NCBI GenBank assembly: GCA_012932865.1
Contig: SAXG01000019.1
Span: 744,001-808,000 of the forward strand
From: Amylostereum areolatum
Taxonomy: Eukaryota; Basidiomycota; Agaricomycetes; Russulales; Stereaceae
Direction: 5' to 3'
Length of the DNA stretch: 64,000 nt
The position numbers and the translations under genes were made by a program. The notes under the pieces are model-generated. The model was not told the DNA's origin. It worked only from the letters and a program-made list of their open reading frames with translations, and did not search any database. Positions 51,774 to 62,062 of the stretch are shown here, piece after piece (the first letter of the stretch is position 1; each line of letters begins with the position of its first letter).

Positions 51774-54700
51774 TCAGTAGATTCTGTGTTGGTATCTCTG
51801 ATTGGCTGTGGTGGGCAACCTCGGTGCCTTCGGGTTATTCCGGTGGAACTCTGCAATCGCAGCTTTTGATCCTTCGAGATTAGATGCTGGTTCCCATGTG
51901 TTACCGGAGTCTGGGTAGCCTTTCCATTTTACGAAGTAATGTAATGGTTCGGAATATCGTTTGTCTAGTTTTGAGGCTATTATTGTTTCTAGTTCATAGA
52001 GTTCTTCATCGTTTACTAGTTCCGGAGGCGGTTTTTCATAAGCTTCGCCATATTGTTCTGTTTCTTGAACGGAATTAATAGTGGCGTGAAATACTGGGTG
52101 TATTTTCCATTTCGTTGGTAGTAGCTCCAAGCGATAGGTTACTGGTCCTATAACCTTTTCAATTTTGAATGGGCCGAACCGCTTTGGTGCTAGTTTGGTT
52201 TTCGGTATACCGTGTTAAGTTTTTTCCATCTAACCATACTTGGTCGCCCTGTTTGAGTTGATCTCGTAGTGTGAACGTTTGATCATGCTGCATTTTCATC
52301 ATTTAGCAGCTATTTCCAGACTTGCTTCTGTTGTCCCAGCGTCCTTAAAGTTCTTTATTCTTTCTTCGGCGTCGGTATTCGCGGATCGGTTGGTATTGGG
52401 TTGAAAACCGGTTGGTATCCATGTAGGAGTTCAAATGGGGAAGCTTTCGTAGCTGAATGTTGTCGTATGTTGTGTGCGAATTCTGCTTTTGGTAAAAGTT
52501 TTGCCCAATTGTTTGATCTCCGTTGCAAATGCTCGAAGATATTGTTCTAATTCTTGATTCACTCTTTCTGTTCGCCGTCTGTTTGGGGATGGTACGCTGT
52601 ACTGAGCGATGAGATAACCAGGCTTTCGCAATGGATTGGAATACTTTGGATGCGAATTGAGGCCTCTGTCTGATATCATTCTTTTCCATAGTCCAAATCG
52701 TCTGTAACGTTGTCGATCAGAAGATCAGCTGTCTCTTCTGCGTTGATCGTCTTTAGGCACGGTGTGAATACTGCGGTTTTGGTGAACCTGTCGACGACTA
52801 CGTTGATCGAATCAAATCCATTGGAGATCGGAAGATCTGATGAAGTCTGATGTGATTGTTTCCCATGGTCGTTCGGTATTTCCGTAGGTTGTAATGTTTT
52901 GCCGGATGCGTGACATTCTTTGTTGACTGGCATACGGGCATCCTTGAACATAGCTTTTACGAAGGAAATCATCTTTGGCCACCAAAAGTTTCTTTGTACC
53001 AGTTCTAGAGTTTTCATTTCGCCTGGATGTCCAATCGTTTGGAGATCATGATGCGATTTTAGGATCATGTCGAAGTTCGAGATTCTGTGGTACGTAGATC
53101 TTTCCTTTTCTGATGATCAATCGTTCTCAAAGTTCCAATCTTCGATTCCTTTTGCAAGGGTGGTCCCGATCTTTTGATCGTATCTAGTGCTGTCCAAACT
53201 TCATCATCTAGGTGTGAGAAGTTCCTTAGTTCTTGAGAAGTTCTTTATCTCCGACTGCTTCGACTGTTCCTCTTCCGGTGGCTCTAGCCTTGAATATCGA
53301 AGGATGGAGTAGGATTCGTCGTCGTTGTCTGGAATGTCTTCTTTATGATCTGGTCTTCTAGAAAGTCCGTCCGCTTTATTTGTACTTCCTGGTTTGTGCA
53401 CAGGGTGTAGTCAAAGCGGGACAGTACAGCTCCATCGTGCTTCGTCGATTAAGTTTCTGAGCTGTTGTGAAATATTCTAGATTTTTATGATCTGTCCAGA
53501 TTTCGATCTTGTAGTTCGCTCCTTCTAGATAGTGTCGCCAGTGTTCTAGGCTTTTACTACTCCTAAAGTTCTTTGTCGTATATCTCGTAATTCTGTTCCG
53601 CAGGTGACAGTGATTTGGACAGGTACGCGACCGGGTGCCATCTTTGGTTTCATCTGGTTGTGATAGGATAGCCCGTACGCGAAGTCGGAGGCGTCGCTTT
53701 CGATGCGGAATGGTTTGTTTTCGTCAGGCATGATCAAGACTGGGGACGACGTGAATTCGTGTTTCAGTCTGTTGAAGGTATTTCACATTCGGTCGTCCAG
53801 TTCCAGTCATGGTCCTTCTTTGTAAGTTGGAATAGTGGTCTTGCGATCTTAGAATAGTCTTTGATGAAGCGTCGATAGAAATTTCCAAATCCGAGGAATG
53901 ATTGAACTTCTTTTACTTTCCTCGGTGTGGCCATTCGGATAGTCCTTGAACTTTGATGGGTCCATCTGTACCTTGTTATGCGTGATTATCACGCCGAGGT
54001 ATTCGATTGATGATTGTTCGAAGAAGCACTTTTCTGGTTTCAGGAATAGATCGTTCCGTTCCAGAATTTGAAGGCTTCTCTATCAGTCTTCTATGTTCGT
54101 CGAGTGTTTCCGTGAATATCAATATGTCGTCCATGTATACCACTACTTTTCCTGTGTCTATTAATTCCTTTGAATAGTGCGTTCATCATTGCTTGGAATG
54201 TTGCGGGCGAGTTGGTTAGTCCGAAGAACATTACCATTGGTTTCGAACAGGCCTCTGTTTGTTTTGAACGCAGCTTTCCATTGATCTCCTTCTTTGATTC
54301 GAACATTGTTGTATCCCCATCGGAGATCGAGCTTTGAGAAGATTTAGCGCCTTTTAATTTGTCGATGAGATCTGAGATGAGCGGGATCGGGTATTCATTT
54401 TTTACCGTGATGGAGTTGAGATAGCGATAGTCCTGTACTGGTCGGATGAGATCCATCTTCTCTTATTTTGATAAAAAAGACAGGGCGATGATATCTCTGA
54501 TTTTCGATTCTCGGATGTATCCTTTTCGTAGATGTTCATCCACAAATGTGTCCAGTTCCTTTCGTTCTGGTACTGTCATTGGATACAGTTTACAATTTCG
54601 AGGTTTCCATCCTTCGGTCAGGTCTATCGCATGATCCCAGGGTCTACTGATTGGAAGAGGTTCCGACGCTTTCTTTTCGAATACCTTCTGATACTGTTTG

Positions 54701-55538
54701 TAGCTGGGTGGAATCATCTCATTGAGTGTCTTCTTCTTCTCTCACATGGCGCTCTTTCTGCGAGTTCTTGTGCCTTAGCTGCTCTTGCTGTTATCCAGGT
54801 ATTGGTTTCGTTTGTTTCTTCTGCAACTGGTATCGTTTCTATGTTAGCTTTCCATAGAATTTCTGATTGTCTCGATCTCGACGAGATCGGAATCGAACTC
54901 GGGATCTTCTTTTCTTCTATTGTTGCGTGATGGTTCGTCTTTTGTTCTTCGAATGATTGTAGAAGGGGTTCGTCCTTTCCTTGGACGTCATGTTTTACTC
55001 GTAGTGGAGCACGTACCTGGGCATGTCTGTAGTGTAATCTGTCTCTTTCTCCAATCAATGTTAGGATTGTGTTTTTGAGCCAAGGGGTTCCTAAGATTAC
55101 TTCGGTCTCCTCCTAGGGGCTGTGACGAATAATCCTAGTTTTCGTGGTGAATTTCTCCGTTGAATCCCTTCCATTGTCATCGGAAGGTATACTTTCTGTT
55201 TGATCTCTCCCAGAGTGTTCCGAGATCCGTCAAACATTGTATATCGGTATCGGTTTCTTAAGTTGGATCAGATTCATCTTGTGTTTTCGTACAAAATCTG
55301 GATGGATCAGGGTGCTGCTTGCTCCACTATCTAGTAGCGCTTTTGCTGCGGCTTTACGGAACTTCCATGAAACATAACAGGTATATGAATTGATGGAGCG
55401 TGCGTTGCTCCGTCTTGGTATGACCCTTATATACACTGTTCTATTTACGTCATCTTCTGTTTCCTGCACAGGAGATTGACTTGAAAAGTTTATTGTCTGT
55501 GTCCTTTCAACAGCCGCGTTTGAAGGACGATTCAAAAA
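51774..55538 (-). pseudogene. Element D pol (frameshifted)
   Basis: Starts at the TTTTTGA junction (55538-55532). In order, across many single-base indels: protease (KALLDSGASSTLIH, about 55300-55345); linker (RPWDHAIDLTEGWKP, about 54600-54650); RT ([20 protein letters not shown], about 54370-54430; YMDD region about 54125-54140); RNase H ([10 protein letters not shown], about 53680-53710); integrase zinc domain (LQTIGHPGEMKTLELVQRNF) and core (VVVDRFTKTAVFTP, about 52740-52800); chromodomain (YFVKWKGYPDSGNTWEP, about 51900-51950) with stop at 51774. Pattern of errors (mostly one-base losses) resembles uncorrected long reads or decay. Confidence 0.88.
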
Positions 55539-57500
55539 CCCTGATTGTCTTTGAACATGTTGGCAGTGCGTGCAAACGTTTCGCTGTCCATCTTGTTCAC
55601 AAGCTTGGTGATCTGATCAATCGGGGATTCTTCTGATGTCAGATTTGCTGTTCGTGCATTGATCGTTGTTTGGGTACATTTCTCTACGCAGTTCCTGGAG
55701 ATGTGTCCTGGCTTTCGGCAGTAGAAAGCATGATCCTGATTTCTGGAGTTCTGTGCGTTCTTGCGGGGTAAGGTGTCTGAAGTTTCGGCACGTTATTTCC
55801 TGTTTGAGCAACTCTGGTGGTTGTAACGTTTCCTTTATTTCCGTTTCCCTCTTCTGAATGGAAACGTACGTCTGTGGTTTCTTGTACAGGAGTGTGAGGT
55901 CGCTCGTCGGGTTCATTGGTCTTGTGTAATGCCGTTGGAATGCTTGAGCTTCTCGCCAGTTATTATCAATGCGCAATGCGAGTTCATACCATTTGTCAAT
56001 ATCGTTTGAGATGTGATCTCTCTTAAGGATCTCGACTACGATATCGTTGCGCAGTCCTCTCTTGAATTGGTCGATCAATGCTTTATGATCGTAACCAGCT
56101 TCCATGGCATAGTCTCTGAAGATCGTGATATAATCCTTGGTTTCCATGGTACCTTGCTCCAGGCGCTGTATGTTGAATCTAGCGTCCCTTCCTGGGTCTA
56201 TTTCTCCAAAGGTTTCTAAGAAGTAGTCGCGGAACACCGTCATGGAAGGTATACTTCTGGATCTAGACCGCGATCTCGTATCTTGTCGATCTTGCTTATT
56301 AAAAGGGACGCCCAGTGGAGGGCAGGTCCATCGGTGAGATGCGAGAGTACGAAGGTTATCTTACGCATGTCGGCCGCATACGCATTGGGGAATGCTATGA
56401 AGCGAAGTACGCATTGTTCTATGAACTTTGCTGCTTTTGCCCGGTCTCTTCCGTGTATACTCCTAGGTGCGTTTAGTTTGAATCCTTTGTCCTTGTCTTC
56501 GGGTTTTGATTCCGATTGTTCCTGTTCCGCTTGGTGGGGAATTCCCTGGTGGGTGCTTCGATTCTTTTGGAAGATCCGCGGTTGCTCCTCTTCCGAAGAC
56601 GTAGTCTTGAACTTCTTTTCCTTTCTTATTATCGACCGATCGGTCAGAAAGTGATGGTGATCGCGGTGATGGCATTTTTCCACCCTATTGGTTCGACCAT
56701 GCCAAGTCCTAGGGAGAATCGAGTCTCATGTCTCGGTTTTGCGGGATCGGCTGGTGTTGGAGTTGCAGGCGTCTGGCGCGGTACATTAGTCTCTCCAGGT
56801 GGGGACATTGCCAGGTGTGGTGGCGGGGTTGGGTATCGAGGTGGTGGTGTCTCCCATTGATGTGATGTTCTCGGGTTTTTCCGAATAGATTTCCTTTTCT
56901 TCCTCGTCTGGTCCCGAAGATGTCATCATTTGATGCGACTGATGGGGATCTTGTCGGGTTCTCTGTATGTTCTTCCGTTTCTGCTGTGCTCGATGGGCTG
57001 CGCTCTCGACTTCCTCCGGGATCGGACTTAGTTCAGTTGCTTGATATAGCTCTCTTAGGTTCTGGCGCGGTTTCCTCTGGAGGCGGTGCGGTTGTGGCGG
57101 TTTCTTGAGGATGCTGGAGTTCGGTTTGAGGGTTCTGTGGTTCGGTTGTTGTATCGGCTGTGTCGGTATCTGGATCAAATTCCCAGTAGTCCTTAATATT
57201 CCCGGTGTAAGGCTTCTCTTCGACTTTCTGTGCGTCCGGGTGTTTCCAGAGTTCTTCTGATGAGAGGGGCCCAATATGAGGTCTTGAATAATCTGGGCGC
57301 TTCCAATGTGAGTTGTCGTAGCTTCCGTCTTCTTTTTCTCTTTTTGGATCTATCTTTGTAGTATTCTGCTGCTGGGGGAAGGTTGTATCTGTATATGGGT
57401 GGGTTCCACTGATATGTGTATGGTCCCTTTTGCTTTCTTTCGCGATGAAGGCTCCGTCGTAGTAGAAAAGGAGATTGATAGGGATCAAATGTCCAGTGAT
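55532..57500 (-). pseudogene. Element D gag (frame-broken)
   Basis: The N-terminal block (about 57500-57033) has GNKDHHWTFDPYH, YYDGAFIAKESKG and WKRPDYSRPHIGPLSSEELW, and stops after AISSN. The following Pro/Glu-rich part (ELYQATELSPIPEEVES) lies in another frame, then the core (FIEQCVLRFIAFPNAYAADM, LHWASLLISKIDKIRD, 56450-56200) and the knuckle region near 55700 (damaged: CFLLPKARTHLQEL where the right copy has CFYCRKPGHISRNC). Confidence 0.8.
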
Positions 57501-57629
57501 GATCTTTGTTTCCGTTTGGGGAAGTCTCGTTGACAGTTTTGATTGGAGCTGAGGGATCTCAAAGTCTGATGGTCTTTTCTCAGCGGGTTGTTCCGCTGAC
57601 TCCGTGGTGGGTGTTTCGTAGAGCTCTTC

Positions 57630-58260
57630 ACGAGTGCACTCTTACAGGTACCTGCAACCTTGAGGACAGGTTACCTGTGGCTCCGATCTTATACTCCACT
57701 CTCACGAGTATCAGGCACCACAGGTACCTGTGGCACAGATACTCCCCACACGCGGATACACAGGTATGGACAAGTACCTGTCCTTCCTAGAAATATGATA
57801 CAAGCAGTAGTAGTGGCCCTTCTTGGAAGCTCTGTTAGGCATAATTGACCTCCATCTTTAAGGCCAGGATAATGCTAGTAAACATTTAAGTACAGGTAAA
57901 ATGTATCAGAGTATGATACAGCATACCGCACAAGGCTTTCAACTATATATGTGAGGGGAGGAGAGGAAATAGATGAGAAAGGGGCCACAATAGAAACAAC
58001 AGTACATAAGGATCTACAAGAGAGAATGCGTATATCAATCCAACAGCCATTATCTGTAATTATATCAAGATCAACCCTATCAAAGTACCTGACAGGTATT
58101 TGACAGGTACTTGCACAGGTAACCTGTGAGCTCAAAGTCATACCTGTACTCTCACGAGTATCAGGCACACGAGTACTCGTATCCACGGATGGCAATACCC
58201 ACGGATGTGCCTTACAGGTACTCATACAGGTACTCACGAGTATAGCCACTCGTGAAGAGC
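57630..58260 (-). promoter_or_regulatory. AGGTACCT-rich leader of element D
   Basis: The 5' leader repeats CAGGTA/TACCTG many times, including the perfect palindrome ACAGGTACCTGT, mixed with copies of CTCACGAGTATCAGGCAC. The mirror copy is at 59345-59970. It lies between the LTR and gag. Confidence 0.6.
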
Positions 58261-58326
58261 TCTAGTGTTTCGTTTGACGCTCTGCGCCAAACTGTAGGGT
58301 GAGCTAGTGTAGAGGAGAGCTCGTTC

Positions 58327-58829
58327 TGTTAAGGACGGTCCTTATCACGTGACAAGCGGCTCAGGCTACAGTACTCGTACGTGTGAGAAGTGGGATCAGG
58401 TGATCCAGACGTCTCGGTTATGCGAAGGTGGAGATCGATAAGCGAAGCAGTAAGTCTTCACGGAAGACTTAGGCGAACTTTCGATTGAGTTTGCGTTAGA
58501 TTCTCTTTAGTATTCTTAAGAGGAGGTTCTAGATAGAACAGTCCTGTATTTACAAAGAGAACGAGCTGGGGAATAGCTTGTTCGTTGAGCCTCCTTTTAT
58601 AAGAAAGGAGGTCGAGTAACATATGTACATTGAGCGACGGTTGTATCAAGTATCTACGGGGACGAGACTGTGGCACCATCGTGGCTATGCCATTGAGACG
58701 GTGACGATCTGTGGCACTGTCATGGTTGCTCGTTGAGACGGTTACGAACTGGGGCACAGTCGTAATCCGTCGTTTAGCACGTCCTCCGAATAAGGTAGGG
58801 AAAATGAGATACCTTATCGGAGTGTAACA
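58327..58829 (-). repeat. Element D 5' LTR
   Basis: 503 bp, full length. Its end holds a hairpin, CTCCGAATAAGGTA / TACCTTATCGGAG (58784-58823), inside the loop of the large palindrome. Confidence 0.88.
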
Positions 58830-59274
58830 CGGATTACGACTGTGCCCCAGCTCGTAACTGTCTCAACGATGCAGCCACTGACGTGCCACAGATCGTCACC
58901 GTCTCAATGGCATAGCCACGATGGTGCCACAGTCTCGTCCCCGTAGATACTTGATACAACCGTCGCTCAATGTACATATGTTTACTCGACCTCCTTTCTT
59001 ATAAAAGGAGGCTCAACGAACAAGCTATTCCCCAGCTCGTTCTCTTTGTAAATACAGGACTGTTCTATCTAGAACCTCCTCTTAAGAATACTAAAGAGAA
59101 TCTAACGCAAACTCAATCGAAAGTTCGCCTAAGTCTTCCGTGAAGACTTACTGCTTCGCTTATCGATCTCCACCTTCGCATAACCGAGACGTCTGGATCA
59201 CCTGATCCCACTTCTCACACGTACGAGTACTGTAGCCTGAGCCGCTTGTCACGTGATAAGGACCGTCCTTAACA
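58830..59274 (+). repeat. D' LTR, 5'-truncated
   Basis: 445 bp, reverse complement of 58327-58770, ending CCTTAACA at 59274. TATAAAAG near 59000 is a good promoter box. A possible primer site, TGGCGCAGAGCG, lies 40 bp downstream (59315-59326), rather far for this class. Confidence 0.85.
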
Positions 59275-59971
59275 CTAGAACGAGCTCTCCTCTACACTAG
59301 CTCACCCTACAGTTTGGCGCAGAGCGTCAAACGAAACACTAGAGCTCTTCACGAGTGGCTATACTCGTGAGTACCTGTATGAGTACCTGTAAGGCACATC
59401 CGTGGGTATTTGCCATCCGTGGATACGAGTACTCGTGTGCCTGATACTCGTGAGAGTACAGGTATGGACTTTTGAGCTCACAGGTTACCTGTGCAAGTAC
59501 CTGTCAAATACCTGTCAGGTACTTTGATAGGGTTGATCTTGATATAATTACAGATAATGGCTGTTGGATTGATATACGCATTCTCTCTTGTAGATCCTTA
59601 TGTACTGTTGTTTCTATTGTGGCCCCTTTCTCATCTATTTCCTCTCCTCCCCTCACATATATAGTTGAAAGCCTTGTGCGGTATGCTGTATCATACTCTG
59701 ATACATGTTTACCTGTACTTAAATGTTACTAGCATTATCCTTGCCTTAAAGATGGAGTGTCAATATGCCTAAACAGAGCTTCCAAGAAGGCCACTACTAC
59801 TGCTTGTATCATATTTTCTAGGAATGACAGGTACTTGTCATACTGTGTATCCGCGTGTGGGAGTATCTGTGCCACAGGTACCTGTGTGCCTGATACTCGT
59901 GAGAGTGGGAGTATAAGATCTGGAGCCACAGGTACCTGTCTCAAGGTTGCAGGTACCTGTAAGAGTGCACT
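59275..59971 (+). other. D' leader
   Basis: Contains the AGGTACCT-type repeats. Unlike the N and G leaders it holds many ATG codons (for example near 59379, 59464 and 59559). Confidence 0.6.
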
Positions 59972-60566
59972 CGTGAAGAGCTCTACGAAACACCCACCAC
60001 GGAGTCAGCGGAACAACCCGCTGAGAAAAGACCATCAGACTTTGAGATCCCTCAGCTCCAATCAAACTGTCAACGAGACTTCCCAAACGGAAACAAAGAT
60101 CATCACTGGACATTTGATCCCTATCATCTCCTTTTCTACTACGACGGAGCCTTCATCGCGAAAGAAAGCAAAGGGACATACACATATCAGTGGAACCCAC
60201 CCATATACAGATACAACCTTCCCCCAGCAGCAGAATACTACAAAGATAGATCCAAAAGAGAAAAAGAAGACGGAAGCTACGACAACTCACATTGGAAGCG
60301 CCCAGATTATTCAAGACCTCATATTGGGCCCCTCTCATCAGAAGAACTATGGAAACACCCGGACGCACAGAAAGTCGAAGAGAAGCCTTACACCGGGAAT
60401 ATTAAGGACTACTGGGAATTTTGATCCAGATACCGACACAGCCGATACAACAACCGAACCACAGAACCCTCAAACCGAACTCCAGCATCCTCAAGAAACC
60501 GCCACAACCGCACCGCCTCCAGAGGAAACCGCGCCAGAACCTAAGAGAGCTATATCAAGCAACTGA
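59972..60566 (+). pseudogene. D' gag N-terminal block
   Basis: The frame starts REELYETPTTESAEQ and carries CQRDFPNGNKDHHWTFDPYH, the YYDGAFIAKESKG motif and SRPHIGPLSSEELWKHP. An extra T in the run at about 60419-60423 (four T here, three in the left arm) shifts the frame. It then ends after KRAISSN with TGA at 60564-60566. The left arm ends at the same stop, so the stop is in the template and not a read error. No clear start codon. Confidence 0.65.
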
Positions 60567-62062
60567 ACTAAGTCCGATCCCGGAGGAAGTCGAGAGCGCA
60601 GCCCATCGAGCACAGCAGAAACGGAAGAACATACAGAGAACCCGACAAGATCCCCATCAGTCGCATCAAATGATGACATCTTCGGGACCAGACGAGGAAG
60701 AAAAGGAAATCTATTCGGAAAACCCGAGAACATCACATCAATGGGAGACACCACCACCTCGATACCCAACCCCGCCACCACACCTGGCAATGTCCCCCCC
60801 TGGAGAGACTAATGTACCGCGCCAGACGCCTGCAACTCCAACACCAGCCGATCCCGCAAAACCGAGACATGAGACTCGATTCTCCCTAGGACTTGGCATG
60901 GTCGAACCAATAGGGTGGAAAATGCCATCACCGCGATCACCATCACTTTCTGACCGATCGGTCGATAATAAGAAAGGAAAAGAAGTTCAAGACTACGTCT
61001 TCGGAAGAGGAGCAACCGCGGATCTTCCAAAAGAATCGAAGCACCCACCAGGGAATTCCCCACCAAGCGGAACAGGAACAATCGGATCAAAACCCGAAGA
61101 CAAGGGACAAAGGATTCAAACTAAACGCACTAGGAGTATACGACGGAAGAGACCGGGCAAAAGCAGCAAAGTTCATAGAACAATGCGTACTTCGCTTCAT
61201 AGCATTCCCCAATGCGTATGCGGCCGACATGCGTAAGATAACCTTCGTACTCTCGCATCTCACCGATGGACCTGCCCTCCACTGGGCGTCCCTTTTAATA
61301 AGCAAGATCGACAAGATACGAGATCGCGGTCTAGATCCAGAAGTATACCTTCCATGGACGGTGTTCCGCGACTACTTCTTAGAAACCTTTGGAGAAATAG
61401 ACCCAGGAAGGGACGCTAGATTCAACATACAGCGCCTGGAGCAAGGTACCATGGAAACCAAGGATTATATCACGATCTTCAGAGACTATGCCATGGAAGC
61501 TGGTTACGATCATAAAGCATTGATCGACCAATTCAAGAGAGGACTGCGCAACGATATCGTAGTCGAGATCCTTAAGAGAGATCACATCTCAAACGATATT
61601 GACAAATGGTATGAACTCGCATTGCGCATTGATAATAACTGGCGAGAAGCTCAAGCATTCCAACGGCATTACACAAGACCAATGAACCCGACGAGCGACC
61701 TCACACTCCTGTACAAGAAACCACAGACGTACGTTCCATTCAGAAGAGGAAACGGAAATAAAGGAAACGTTACAACCACCAGAGTTGCTCAAACAGGAAA
61801 TAACGGCCGAAACTTCAGACACCTTACCCCGCAAGAACGCACAGAACTCCAGAAATCAGGATCATGCTTCTACTGCCGAAAGCCAGGACACATCTCCAGG
61901 AACTGCGTAGAGAAATGTACCCAAACAACGATCAATGCACGAACAGCAAATCTGACATCAGAAGAATCCCCGATTGATCAGATCACCAAGCTTGTGAACA
62001 AGATGGACAGCGAAACGTTTGCACGCACTGCCAACATGTTCAAAGACAATCAGGGTTTTTGA
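60421..62062 (+). pseudogene. D' gag body with zinc knuckle
   Basis: 60421-61236 (one frame) has LRELYQATELSPIPEEVES and a Pro-rich segment with MPSPRSPSLSDRSVDNKKGK. A frame change near 61100-61230 leads to 61229-62062. That last part holds the Gag core (LTDGPALHWASLLISKID, FRDYFLETFGEIDPGRDAR, TMETKDYITIFRDYAME) and the knuckle CFYCRKPGHISRNC (about 61866-61907), ending DNQGF at TGA 62060-62062. Confidence 0.8.
62056..62062 (+). promoter_or_regulatory. Gag/pol -1 frameshift site TTTTTGA (D')
   Basis: GGT TTT TGA with pol open in the -1 frame from TTG 62059; mirrored at 55538-55532 in the left arm. Confidence 0.6.

Larger units (their letters stand above)
48004..58829 (-). mobile_element. 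Element D: Ty3/Gypsy element with a 3' accessory region
   Basis: LTRs of 507 bp (48004-48510) and 503 bp (58327-58829), both reading TGTTAAGG...GTAACA on the plus strand. On the minus strand: LTR, leader (58326 to about 57500), gag, pol (about 55540-51774, many indels), an extra 3.2 kb with ORFs (51773-48511), LTR. The LTRs differ at many sites, so the copy is old or recombinant. The right flank is the start of an inverted copy, so no target duplication can be tested. Confidence 0.85.
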
